NCBI GenBank assembly: GCA_038093975.1
Contig: JBBPTG010000045.1
Location: forward strand, 1 to 64,000
DNA length: 64,000 nucleotides
Reading direction: 5' to 3'
Source: Chalciporus piperatus
Taxonomy: Eukaryota > Basidiomycota > Agaricomycetes > Boletales > Boletaceae
The notes under the pieces are model-generated. The model was not told the origin of the DNA. It was given only the letters and a program-made list of their open reading frames with translations, and made no database searches. A program made the translations under genes and the position numbers. Below, in pieces: positions 1-10,249 of the stretch (positions within the stretch are counted from its first letter, which is position 1; every line of letters begins with the position of its first letter).

Positions 1-981
1 ACCGTCACTCTGAGTCAACTTTTGAGGGAGACGTACCTCGGTCACGGTTTGTTCAATCTTTGCAGCAAAATTGTTCACGAATGACCGGAATTCCGCCTGT
101 ACATCCGAAGCCTCGCATTCTTTGCATTTTGAGGACGCTATCGCCGCCAATGCATCACGAACCAGATTTGGATCTCTGACTGCGCTCCCACAAGGTGTTT
201 TCTCTAAAGCGTCTCTTGACTTCTTCATGTACTCGATCCACCATTTATGCACCGACACATTCTCCACTCGACCACTTTTGAACCGCCGAGACGGGCTGTG
301 TGTCACCGTCGTCGACCCCATTTCCTCTCCATTTCCATCCCGATGGGCCGACAAATCATTGCTACACCCGACGAAGGATGATACGTCTGTGTAGGCGATC
401 CACTTGTGGTCGGTCGCCAGGGAATTTGCTAGCGCTCCACATTGCTCCCTGTACAACAGCAGGCGATACAAATTCCCTGCGTGGATCTTCTCAAGTTCTG
501 GAGCATATCCACCCAACACTGGTAGTCTCAGAGTGTGCTTGGCTACCAGTCTTGCTGCAGCCGCACATTCGTACCGACATGCAAGGGCATAGACACTCAG
601 AGGGTCTACCTTGAGGAGCGATGGGTCCGTGATTTTTCCTAATGCTGCACGGCGAGGTTCCTCCATGTCATACTTGGTGGTTGCCTCAAGGACAGCCACA
701 AGCTCCTGGACGGTCTGAACCTCGAACCGCTTCCCAGTGCAAATAAGTGGCTGACAGAGGGATAGGATGAGATCGAGGGTGCGGGCATCCTCCTGTAAGT
801 CAACGACTGGAAGACCATCCACGGTTTCATCGACATTTTGCGAGGTGCCCTCCCTTGGGATACTAAACAAGTCGTTGAAGACGGGTGAGAAAAATTCCAG
901 GAAAACCTTCCACGTCCGGAACGTTTTTCTGTCTGAGGAGCGTAGGACGATGTCAGGCTTGTGCTTGGTCGTATCCGTCAT
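1..981 (-). CDS. BTB/POZ domain protein (partial, 3' end beyond window)
   Basis: An uninterrupted reading frame runs leftwards from the ATG at 981. The N-terminus has the layout of Agaricomycete BTB/POZ proteins: a short leader, then PDIVLRSSD, FRTWKVFLEFFSPVFNDLF and a downstream acidic stretch (VDLQEDARTLDLILSLC). BTB domains mediate protein-protein dimerisation, and in these fungal families the partner is usually unknown. The BTB fold occupies about residues 8-120. The C-terminal half has alanine-rich helices (VYALACRYECAAAARLVAKHTL) and a Cys pair (SSKCKECEA). A consensus donor (GAG|GTACGT on the minus strand) at about 36 suggests an intron followed by exons outside the window. Family assignment is good; function unknown. 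Confidence 0.8.
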   Translation of the reverse strand, partial: MTDTTKHKPDIVLRSSDRKTFRTWKVFLEFFSPVFNDLFSIPREGTSQNVDETVDGLPVVDLQEDARTLDLILSLCQPLICTGKRFEVQTVQELVAVLEATTKYDMEEPRRAALGKITDPSLLKVDPLSVYALACRYECAAAARLVAKHTLRLPVLGGYAPELEKIHAGNLYRLLLYREQCGALANSLATDHKWIAYTDVSSFVGCSNDLSAHRDGNGEEMGSTTVTHSPSRRFKSGRVENVSVHKWWIEYMKKSRDALEKTPCGSAVRDPNLVRDALAAIASSKCKECEASDVQAEFRSFVNNFAAKIEQTVTEVRLPQKLTQSDG

Positions 982-1136
982 GGTAGTCGAAATGTGGGTA
1001 GAGAATGCATTCAGGGGAGTTGGTATCACTTGCTATGCGGCAATGCGTCATGACCTCCTATCTTGTGAAAAGAGTCTATCCCAGGAATTGAATAGCTCGA
1101 CTGTTGAGCATGACTACTTGACAATGTACCTGGCAT

Positions 1137-2089
1137 TCATTCCTCGTATTCATCCCCAATATCGAAGTTGTTGACATCTGAACGCCCATGATGTTGTGAC
1201 CCACCAAACATATCTCTCGCCACGTCTTTCCCCTTTGCAAGCTGCCAAGATTGTCCATCCGCTCTGTTGCCTTGTACCAACTCGGTGTCACCGATACCAA
1301 ATTCGAGAGGGACAGCGCGAGCTAGGTTTGACTCGTCCGGATGGATGAAGATGGAATTTGGTTTTGACCTCCTCGTTGCGGGTTGGCGTCGACCCCCTAG
1401 AAGTGGCTCTTCTACACTGAAGGGATGCAATGACGGGTCACTCTCTGCCGGTGAGGTGTTTTGCGTACTCACTGCCTCTCCGAGTTTAGTTCTTTGTAGT
1501 CGAGGTATTCGATGAGGAATTGCCCAATAGACAGCGCTATTACCTAGGTAGATTCGGCCAGCATCAGACACGTAGACGTCCTTTGGCGAGCTGTCTTACG
1601 ACACTAATAATGGCTCTGAAGGCTCAAATTGATCACGACAGTTGACATTCATCTGAATCACTCACCCTAGCTGGTAGGACATGGCTATCAACATATACAG
1701 CCTATACGTCGAGTCCACCTGAGCATGTTCCGCCGAATGTTCCAAACCTGAATGTACTCACAATCTCAGGAACGTTACGAATCCATAGAGCGCGCTTCTC
1801 CACGTCGCAGTTGCAAGCCGGGAGTGTGGCCGCGCCCAGCGCGGCTGTATATTCTTATTCAAGACAACGGAAAGAAATCTGCGTGCAGAAAGTTATGAGC
1901 GCCAGGAACAGGAAAGCTTATGAAGAAACCGGGCAGATACTACCTTTCGGAGAGACATATAATGGTTGTGACCACTGCGCTTAGTAGAAAGGTCCAGATG
2001 GAGTCTAAGCGCAGGGAATGGAAAAGAACGTGTTCTCCGAGGAATCCGACATGCAGGTAGTCTACCCAACCACTGTCCATACCATCCAT
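1137..2089 (-). CDS. Ctr-family copper transporter (exon structure partly uncertain)
   Basis: The start chosen is the ATG at 2089 (MDGMDSGWVDYLHVGF), giving the short Met-rich extracellular leader and first helix of Ctr high-affinity copper importers. Exon 1 ends in CLSER near 1943. Exon 2 (about 1890-1775) reads RWARPHSRLATATWRSALYG and joins, through a 60-nt intron, to FLRLLYMLIAMSYQL. This contains the MxxxM motif of Ctr TM2 that lines the copper pore. A further exon beginning near 1590 contains a GxxxG-like GRIYLG and then a polar tail of about 130 residues ending ...DIGDEYEE at 1137. Ctr proteins form plasma-membrane or vacuolar trimers. The family call rests on the first two helices. 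TM3 and the tail are not convincingly resolved, and the final exon may be mis-joined. Confidence 0.65.
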
Positions 2090-2295
2090 GATCTTTGTGG
2101 TTGTTCTCAGTGATGGCGAGTGGGAAACGCTAGACGGTCCAAGTAACAGCTTCCGGCGGCGAAGACCCAAGACTTCAGCTGATGGAGATTCGAAACCAAC
2201 GAATGATAAACGTTCATATAACACGTCCAGTACGTATTCAAAAACTAAGTTCGAGTCAATAAATGTAAGGTAATCCAGGCCACGCGGGCAGTGGA

Positions 2296-4426
2296 TCAGT
2301 CTGTGCTTGGTGGGCCATTCCGACTTGCCCTCCGCGCTTCAACAATCGCCGCTGCTTCTTTAGTCTTTTGCTCTCTCCACTCACATGAATCACGGTATTC
2401 GCAAGTACTAAACATCATGAGTATATTGGGGGGAAAGACATGGCGACGAGAGCTCACAAGCATCGATTTGTTTGGGACGCATCTACTCCCCTTGCCGGGC
2501 GAGCACCAAACCACCATTGCAAAACATCCGTAAGATGTGAGTCAAGTAAATCCTCGTTCATTGGAAACTCCTTGGTCCCAATGATAGGAGATATTACCGA
2601 GGTGGTTTCTGGGGCCTCGGGGAGGACGCTGCCTGCGATACTTCTGCCGAAGGAAGGGCCATCTACGGTGTGTCCAGGTAAGTGTTGGTCTCGAAACTAG
2701 AAATGACGCCTACCGGGAAGAGTGTCCGCGGAAAATGTCTTTTCAGGAGTCTCGACACGTTTCTGATACGCAAACGTTAAAAGTGACTCTTGAATAGCCA
2801 ACTCAAGCTGCCAGTCGGGCTGCTTTGAGGAGGAAGGAGCAAGTGGATTCTTCCAGACGTCGGATATCCGAGTAACAGACGAGGGTCCAGCTTGTTCACT
2901 CATCTGAGCGATGGCCGAAGTAAGGTCTTCAGCTTCGTAATCTGCAACCTGGCGGAGGCTCTCCTCGATGGCGCGAGCAAGTTCGGGGTCTTCTTGAATA
3001 ACTTCTAGTGGGTCATCTATCCCCTCGCTATCCCCAGCTTTTCGCTTGCCGTTTCCTTGTTGCTTGCCTGCATACGCCGATCGCCGGTAAACGAGTTGGA
3101 GTTGTGGACTGACCGCGATGGGACCGGACCGGACATGTTCGGAGTGAACCGTAGATTTCCACACTCCAGCTAAAACAGAGAGATTCACTGGACAATCCCA
3201 TATATCTACCCGACCTTTCCATTCGATGTCTTCCAAGAACTGATCAGAAAATGGCCTTGTGGGTTCGAGATTCAACCGACTCCATAGTAGATCGAAGTCG
3301 AATGTTTCAGGTTGCAGAACAGTGGTCAGCATGCGGTGATACAGCATCAGCTGGAGGCGTGACGATAATGTCTCTTCATCCGGAGGAACACTCAAGGACC
3401 GGCGTGTCTTGTAGTCAAGAATGCGGAGCTCATACACATCACCGGTTGTACGACTGGACCCCACATATCTATCGGATTGCTCCTCGTTGGAAGATGGAAA
3501 GCGCCTTGGTTTTTTCTTTAGAGGGCTGATGAAGGGAGAACTTGTAGCAACGTTCGCTTCATGCTTTTCTTGATTTGGTGGAGATAGGAATATTTCGTCC
3601 TTGAGAAATGGGTCACGCACTGACTAAGATATACGTAGGGAAATGCATACAATGACTCCTTGAATGACTTGATCGTGGGCAATGGTGAATACGGGGAGTT
3701 CCCTCTATTGCATGCGCTGAGAAAGAGAGAAATAGAATGTAAAGGAGATATTCACCGTAATTCCGTTGATAGTAAGTTCCTTGAATCCATCAATAAGTTG
3801 CACGAGTCTGAGGAACGAGGATTAACAAACGGAGTATAGGGTATAGAGTGGCTTACCGAAGACCAAAGCGTTCCTCGGCTGAAACAGCGCGAACCGTTAT
3901 TTTCACTGGACGTAATTCGTCCTCCAAGGCTTGGTGGACCGACTGAAAAGATGGATGAGGGCCGATTGTTCGTACATGTAGTTTGGCGTACCTTGCCACG
4001 TTTAAGTCTTTTGTCGTTTGTCCGAGCTATGTTATGATGGACCTTTATCACCTTTCCAGTCTTTGAGGTAAAAGAGGATGGCCGTCGTTCCAGTGGCCTG
4101 TTTCGTCTTCCATAGAGCCCGTATTCGTACTGCACCTCACACCTGGTGGGAGTCAGATGGAGGGGAGAGTATGAAATGGAATGGAATCACCAGACGGGAG
4201 AGACGAGGTCTGTTACTGAGAAGTACTTTTTCCAGGAGAGAAACTCGAGCGGGCTCTTGTCTGAGTGGCGATGGTTGTGTTCAAGTTCGATTTGTACGGC
4301 TGGACCGGCGTTGTCTTTGGACATATCATTCTGCTCGAGTTTCCTCGCGACGACCGCGTCCATGAAAGCGAAATCCTGTTCTGTGTATTCCGAAAGGTCG
4401 TATTCCTCGTATTCCTCGTCCGACAT
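2296..4426 (-). CDS. EXO5: Exonuclease V (EXO5/DEM1 family), Fe-S single-strand exonuclease
   Basis: Exon 1 starts at 4426 and ends in the family signature SWKKYFSVTDLVSPVW, which joins across an intron to CEVQYEYGLYGRR. Later exons give VHQALEDEL, the nuclease core YELRILDYKTR plus RLQLMLYHRML (D, K, Q and Y of the PD-(D/E)XK fold), and LQWWFGARPARGV. The C-terminal exon (about 2418-2296) supplies the cysteines of the 4Fe-4S cluster (RCFTCEYRDSCEWRE). Exo5 degrades ssDNA in mitochondrial or nuclear genome maintenance. The linker between core and C-terminus carries two UIM-like motifs. At least seven exons with short introns. A LINE lies immediately upstream in the same orientation. All signature residues appear present, so the gene looks functional. 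Confidence 0.92.
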
Positions 4427-4688
4427 GCTGGCGAAGGCTTTTGAGTGCCACTTGCATGCCCCTGAGCGAAGCTGAACGGTGTTGAAATTTCAGTACCGAT
4501 TTGTTTTTTTTTTTTGGATAAGCGATATTATTGTGCAGCAACCGACTAATCTAGTCCTACACAATACGCTATGGCGAGGTCCTCAACGAGCACCCCGATC
4601 CGAGGGAAAATGCACTTATGCACGCCTTGATTGCTCAAGGGGTGTGGGACTCCGTAAGCTGACCAGTTGCCCCGGTCACGTTCAGGGG

Positions 4689-7600
4689 TCAGGTCAGCGT
4701 GATACCCACTAAAACCTCTAGGTTTTCTACCCAGTTCTTTGGTAACGGGTTGTCTGATTTGATTACCGGTTCCCAGGTCTTAGCTATTTTCGATGTTATC
4801 TTCGGTTTCTTCCGTATTTTTGCAATTCTTCTATCTGTGTCTAGTCTCGTGTTTATCTTATCTCGCCATTGGTTTTTGATCACTTGGTCGGGGTGTTGTC
4901 TGTCGCCTATCACTCTGCCGCATCTTAGGGCCCATATTAGATGGGCGGATTCTGATATGAGGATTCTTCTTAGTCTCGCACCTCCGGTTTCACGGCTGTT
5001 CGTGTTTTGGTTTTCATTGTTCGTTGCTGATAGTGCTCCACAGCCCAGGATCTGGCCTATGGTTGGTTGTCGCCATTCTTCTAGGTTGGTTGGCCATATC
5101 CTCTGGGTTTCGTTCCAGACAATTCTTCTTTCGGGGCTGCGACATTCTGTTAGGATGTGTTCCAGTGATTCTTCGGAGTCATCGCATAGTGAGCATCTAG
5201 CTCTGTGTTCATAGTTTGGTATTTTACTCCAGTAGCTTCCGATTCTCAACGATCCGTGCATTGCTTTGTACAGGAAAGTTTGTACTGGGCGTCGTATATC
5301 GGGGTTTCTCAGGCTGTTCCAGATCGTTTTATCCGTCTCCATCGATCCAGTCCAGTCGTGTACCGCATGTCTTGTTATGTCTAGGTTCATCAGTGCGGAT
5401 CTTTGGTAGGGTTTCGGGGATTTCGTGGCTATTGTTTGGTATGCTAACGCTTGTGTTAGAGCATTTAGTTTTATTCCCCTTAGTGTGAAGTTTTCCGGGG
5501 TTTCCATGTTAACATTGTCGGTGAGTTCTTTGTTTGCTCCTTGTCCTGCTAATTTGTCCGCGCCTTCATTACCGGCGGTGCCGTCATGGCCTTTCACCCA
5601 TTTGAAAGATGTTGGTGCCGCTCTCCTCCGGAGCTGGAAGGTGGCTAGTTGGAACCATTCTGCGTTGCTGATGTTGATCCAACCTCTGTCTTCCCAGGAT
5701 CCCAGGTGTTTCGTTAGTCCGTTTATTGCGTACATGGAGTCAGATAGTATGGTGAGTGCTTTCGTCGGTTCTATCTCTGATAAGGCTATCGCTATTGCTG
5801 CTATTTCTCCAGTCTGGTTTGATTGATGTGGGCCTGGAACTCGGATTGCTTTGTTACGCGGGTTGTTGTCGCCAAACCAAATCCCTGCTCCGCATCTTGC
5901 GTCTTGTTTGCCGTTGTTCATGCATGATCCGTCTGTGTATATGGTGACTTCATTTTCTGGTTCGCCGTTCTCTAGTCGCGGGTTTTGGATGCGGTAGGCT
6001 GGTTCCGTTGCTTCAGGGTTCGGGGGGCCCATTATTCTGAAACATTCTTCTAGGCTGTTTCGGATCGTTATTGATGGGTCGAAGATGATTTCGTCTCCTT
6101 TTCGTATGTCTGCGCGTTGGTTTTTTTCTTTCCTTCGGTGGGTGAGTGTCAGTCCATCCTTCCTGGTGGGGGCATCGTATGGGTTAAATTTTGGATCAAG
6201 GTTTCCAGTTATATCGCGGGCTTGGGCTGCGCATTTATGAGGGTTTGTGCAGCCTCGGTTGCGGTCTCGCCTGCATGGCTTGCAGTGGCAGTTTGGTGAT
6301 GGTAAGTGCTTCGATGTTAGCTTAGTTAACCGGTTTGCTATCTTAAGGAGGTCTCTGATTCGTATCGCTTTATGTGTTGTCCGCAGGCATTCCGTTTTCT
6401 TTTTGTGGTATAGTTTCGGGGGGACTCCGATGTGGAACCATGCGGGCATCTGGCGTTTCAGGGCTTTTGATAGTTTGAGGGGGACAAATGTGAGATTCCA
6501 TTTTTTTGCTGTTTTCAGTAGGTTGGTCACTGGTCTTGGTATGTGTCTCGTATTTTTCTTTTGTCGTCCTGACGGTCTTCGGGTCGTCAGGAAGGTGTTG
6601 ATGTCGTTTGGGTTCCGAATCCCGTCTTTTTGGATGCAATTGATTGTTGCGTCTACTACAAAGGCCCATGTTGGTCTCTTCGATGAAGTGTCTAGGTACG
6701 TTTGTAACCAAGTTAGATCTATTGCTTGGTTGCGTGTTTCTATGTTGAGGAGATTAATCCCTCCGGTTTCTTTAGTTTTGCCTAATTGCTCTGTGCTGAG
6801 ACCAGGCGGGGTACGGCCGTTGTCCCATATGAAGTCTCGTGTCATTGATTGCAGGGATTTGCTCACTTGTGGCGGCATGCCCTGTGCCTTGGTTAGGAAT
6901 TGCGTCATCCCCCCCACTACCATTTGGACTATCAGTCGTTTTGCATCTAACGTTGGGCGTGAGGTGGACCATCTGTCCAGGTTGGTTTTTATTTTATCTA
7001 TTACTGTCGTCCATGTTTGGGATTGATCTATGTTATTTCCTATCCATGCTCCGAGGATACGTGTTGGGTCCCCTTCTTTAGCGATTCTTATTCCGTTGGC
7101 CATTGGTGTATCGTTTGGATGTAGTCGTCTCGTTTGAACGATTCGGTCTCTATGTCTTTTTGTACCCATTGGTATTATTTCCGTTTTTTCGAGGTTGAAT
7201 TTTGCCCCGGACGCGGTGCACCATAGTGTTAGGATCGATTCTAGGGTTTCATATCTGTCAGATTTTGATAGGTACACTGTTGTGTCGTCCGCGTACAGGT
7301 TGACGATAACTCTGTTTTCCGCTCCTGGTATGATGAAGCCTGTCAGTTCTGTTGAGTTTCGTATTGATGCTGCTAGGGGTTCTATTGCTAGGTTAAACAG
7401 GAGGCATGACAGTGGGTCTCCTTGTCGTACTCCACGTGTTATTCTGAACTTATCGCTGATGGTACCATTTACTACGACTGCGGTATATGCGTGTTTGTAC
7501 AGTGATTCCACTGTGGATACAAAAAGTTCTGGGAGGTTGAAAGTTTTGAGCGTATTCAGAAGGTACTTATGATCGATTTTGTCGTATGCTTTTTCTTGGT

Positions 7601-9749
7601 CTAGGGCTACTATCGCCCCGTCTTCTTCCATGTAGTCCGTATATGCGCACATCGTCTCTGCTAGTCGTATTGGGTCGAAAATAGATCTTGTGGGTACAAA
7701 ACCTGTTTGGTCGGGGTGTAGTAAGGACGTGGCGTGTTTTGCTAGTTGTGTGGCGAGGGTCTTTGTCATGATTTTGTAGTCTGTGTTCAACAGCGTGATC
7801 GGGCGGTAGTTTTCGATTCTCGTTCGGTCTTTTTTTTTATATAAGGGGCACATCCAGCCTATGGAGAAGTCTGCTGTTGGGTCTGTTCCAAATTGTTGGA
7901 TGTTATTGTAGACTATCGTAAGGCATTCTACGATGTTAAATGTGGGTTCGTCCATCTTGAGTTTCTGTTCGTGGTGTTCGTGTACCTTTTTCCATAGTTC
8001 ATATGGTAGACCGTCTAGTCCTGTCGCGGTGCCGTTCTTTACCGCTCGGAGGGCAGCAGTGACTTGTTCCTCTGTTATCTTGTTGTGTAGGTCTGACTGA
8101 TTGTCGTGGAATTTTCGTTCTTCTGGGATTTGTTGGAGGACAGTTTTTTGGGCGTTCTGTCGTTCCGGATTGTCGTATGGTAGTAGCCCGGACGCTTGGA
8201 GGTCGTTATGGTGGTCGTGTGCGATACGTGCCATTTCTGATGACCTAGTGTTCAGTTTTCCTTCTTTTGGATCGTAGAGGGCGTAGATGATGTCTCGGGG
8301 ACGTTTGGGTGAGTGTACTTTAGACCAGTATTTGTTAACGGTCTCCCCCTTGTCCTGCCACTGTGCTTGCGCTCGTGCTCTGGCATTCTTATATTTTTTG
8401 TTCTCAAGGTGTTCGAGTTCTTGTCTGAGGAACGCAGCGTTCGACCGGACATCTCGTTCGGTGTCCAGTCTGGGGTCTTGTTCAATCTTCGATATGTCCT
8501 CTTTTAGGGCTTTGATTCGGTTCGTTATCTTTGATAGTTGTACCTTTCCAGATTTCTTTGTTGTAGTCGTAAGAGAGGCCTTGAACTCTGCCCAAAGGCG
8601 TTGTGGTGTTAGTGCTTCATGTGCTCTCAGGCGTAGTTTTTCCTGTAACTCCATACCTTGGGATTCGATATCGTTCATCAATTCCTTATCATTTAGTAGA
8701 GTCAGCGGTAGGGTCCATCGCCCTGGTCCTATAAAGGGTGTTTTGGGTGGTATTAGTCGAGTTAGTACCATTCTGTGGTCTGATGGGATAGAGGTGTCTG
8801 TGGTTTCCCAGTCGTATAGTGCTGTCGTGAGGGATTCCTTTGCATATATTCTGTCTAGTCGTGACATTGAGTGGGTGCTACTTGTGAACGTGAACTTGCG
8901 GGCGTTTGGGTTTTCATGGCGCCACATGTCTTGGAGGTTGAGGGATTGTTTGAGTGTTCGTAGTGCGTCGGTTGCTACGGGGTCATCATTGTGTGCTGGC
9001 GCTCGGTCTATTGGGTCCTCGACTAAGTTAAAGTCGCCTAGCATGACGTCGAGGGAGTTGATCTCGAGTGAAGCTAGTCTGTCACTTATTTCCCGCCAAA
9101 ATGGCGGGTGTTCACGGGGTGAGTTAGGTGCGTATATGTTTAGTACTTTTAGGGTATGGTCGTTGTGCCATTTGATAGTGAGTAGCATCGCTCTGCCGGG
9201 GATTATCTCTATAATTTTGAGTGATTTATGTGAGATCTTCTCTTGGTTAATCACGAACGCAACGCCGGCGGCCGCGCTTGGGTTAGTTGGATCGGGTGAG
9301 TTGAAGATTTTCAGTCTTTGGCCGAATAGGGTGCGAATGCTGTCTTCGTGGCTTGCATTTAGGTGCGTTTCCTGGAGGCATAGTATTCCAATCTTTTTTT
9401 CGCGGAGAACCCGACTTACGTTGGTCCATTTTCCAATCGGATTGTTTGGGTCAAGGGATGTTGACGTGCGGCCTTTCATGTTTAGTGTGGCGATAAGTAA
9501 GTTTGCTCTGGAGCGTCGGGTTTTCCTCGAGCTTAGCTGTGTGTGGTCTCTCTCTTGACTCTGGTTCGTATTCGTATTTGGATGGTAGATTGCCTGGTTG
9601 GGCATTGCCGTGTGTGACGGCGGATCCCGGTGAGGATCATGTGTAGTCGACCCGCCTGCATACTCTCTAAAGACATCATCGGGGCGGCTCCCGGCGGCTG
9701 TGGAGACCTCTCCTCTGTCCCTTGGGAGGCCTAAACCAGAACCGGACAA
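4689..9749 (-). CDS. LINE ORF2: APE endonuclease, reverse transcriptase, RNase H polyprotein
   Basis: 1,686 residues, uninterrupted. The AP-endonuclease domain is at about 84-332 (LNMKG, LQETHL with E127, YAPNS, GDFN with D239, and SDH at 322-324). The RT is at about 555-860, with LDQEKAYDKIDH, RGVRQGDPLS and the catalytic YADD at 819-822. A Cys-rich knuckle follows at about 1154-1174 (CHCKPC...GC...HKC). RNase H spans about 1266-1405 (YTDGSC, GEIAA, SDSMYA, GNEGADKLA). The CCHC motif typical of LINE C-termini is at about 1530 (CSLC-x8-H-x4-C). It nicks the target and primes reverse transcription from the A-tailed RNA. All catalytic motifs are intact. The true start could be a later Met (for example residue 49), since the first 80 residues are low-complexity. 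Confidence 0.95.
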   Translation of the reverse strand: MSGSGLGLPRDRGEVSTAAGSRPDDVFREYAGGSTTHDPHRDPPSHTAMPNQAIYHPNTNTNQSQERDHTQLSSRKTRRSRANLLIATLNMKGRTSTSLDPNNPIGKWTNVSRVLREKKIGILCLQETHLNASHEDSIRTLFGQRLKIFNSPDPTNPSAAAGVAFVINQEKISHKSLKIIEIIPGRAMLLTIKWHNDHTLKVLNIYAPNSPREHPPFWREISDRLASLEINSLDVMLGDFNLVEDPIDRAPAHNDDPVATDALRTLKQSLNLQDMWRHENPNARKFTFTSSTHSMSRLDRIYAKESLTTALYDWETTDTSIPSDHRMVLTRLIPPKTPFIGPGRWTLPLTLLNDKELMNDIESQGMELQEKLRLRAHEALTPQRLWAEFKASLTTTTKKSGKVQLSKITNRIKALKEDISKIEQDPRLDTERDVRSNAAFLRQELEHLENKKYKNARARAQAQWQDKGETVNKYWSKVHSPKRPRDIIYALYDPKEGKLNTRSSEMARIAHDHHNDLQASGLLPYDNPERQNAQKTVLQQIPEERKFHDNQSDLHNKITEEQVTAALRAVKNGTATGLDGLPYELWKKVHEHHEQKLKMDEPTFNIVECLTIVYNNIQQFGTDPTADFSIGWMCPLYKKKDRTRIENYRPITLLNTDYKIMTKTLATQLAKHATSLLHPDQTGFVPTRSIFDPIRLAETMCAYTDYMEEDGAIVALDQEKAYDKIDHKYLLNTLKTFNLPELFVSTVESLYKHAYTAVVVNGTISDKFRITRGVRQGDPLSCLLFNLAIEPLAASIRNSTELTGFIIPGAENRVIVNLYADDTTVYLSKSDRYETLESILTLWCTASGAKFNLEKTEIIPMGTKRHRDRIVQTRRLHPNDTPMANGIRIAKEGDPTRILGAWIGNNIDQSQTWTTVIDKIKTNLDRWSTSRPTLDAKRLIVQMVVGGMTQFLTKAQGMPPQVSKSLQSMTRDFIWDNGRTPPGLSTEQLGKTKETGGINLLNIETRNQAIDLTWLQTYLDTSSKRPTWAFVVDATINCIQKDGIRNPNDINTFLTTRRPSGRQKKNTRHIPRPVTNLLKTAKKWNLTFVPLKLSKALKRQMPAWFHIGVPPKLYHKKKTECLRTTHKAIRIRDLLKIANRLTKLTSKHLPSPNCHCKPCRRDRNRGCTNPHKCAAQARDITGNLDPKFNPYDAPTRKDGLTLTHRRKEKNQRADIRKGDEIIFDPSITIRNSLEECFRIMGPPNPEATEPAYRIQNPRLENGEPENEVTIYTDGSCMNNGKQDARCGAGIWFGDNNPRNKAIRVPGPHQSNQTGEIAAIAIALSEIEPTKALTILSDSMYAINGLTKHLGSWEDRGWINISNAEWFQLATFQLRRRAAPTSFKWVKGHDGTAGNEGADKLAGQGANKELTDNVNMETPENFTLRGIKLNALTQALAYQTIATKSPKPYQRSALMNLDITRHAVHDWTGSMETDKTIWNSLRNPDIRRPVQTFLYKAMHGSLRIGSYWSKIPNYEHRARCSLCDDSEESLEHILTECRSPERRIVWNETQRIWPTNLEEWRQPTIGQILGCGALSATNNENQNTNSRETGGARLRRILISESAHLIWALRCGRVIGDRQHPDQVIKNQWRDKINTRLDTDRRIAKIRKKPKITSKIAKTWEPVIKSDNPLPKNWVENLEVLVGITLT

Positions 9750-10249
9750 AGCGAGCGTAATGTTGTGTGATGTTGTAGAGGGGGACGCAGTCGAGATACT
9801 GCTTGCTACTTTACGACTTTAGGTAGCGCAGGATGATCATATCCCGGATCATCTCGGTGGTTAATGTCTAACACTCGAACTGGTAATGCCCAATCATTAT
9901 CAGTTGTTGCTATATAGACTTTGGGTCCTACCCAAGGGCACACCTCGGCCTAAATAAGCCGCCCTTTGTGGCTTGCGCCGTGAGGGCGCTATTGCTTTCC
10001 TGTCCCGTTAGACGGTCAGTAAATGTGGGCAATAGCCGTTTTGTTACGCTGCGGCGGGCCTCGTCCTTCGTAGCGGCTCTGGCTGTCGTTCCTAATGGGC
10101 GGTCTGACAGTTACTTAGCTTGACTGTATTCGCGGTAGTGGTTTCCTTTCTTGGTGGTTATTATCCGAAGATCATTTATATAATCGAGTGGGGAGGTTCT
10201 TATTTATATACAGCTGATAACACTTGGGTATATTTATGGCTTGCAACTA
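9750..10249 (-). other. LINE inter-ORF spacer
   Basis: 500 bp between the ORF1 stop and the first ORF2 Met. No convincing coding potential is seen in any frame. The spacer is long for a LINE, where the ORFs usually overlap or nearly touch, so ORF2 translation must bypass it. Confidence 0.6.

Noticed and set aside
6247..7026. 259-aa plus-strand open frame
   Set aside because: Antisense shadow of LINE ORF2, with Cys/Phe-rich composition and no domain.
8287..9558. 423-aa plus-strand open frame
   Set aside because: It is antisense to the APE/RT part of LINE ORF2, has no motif, and reflects codon bias of the true gene.
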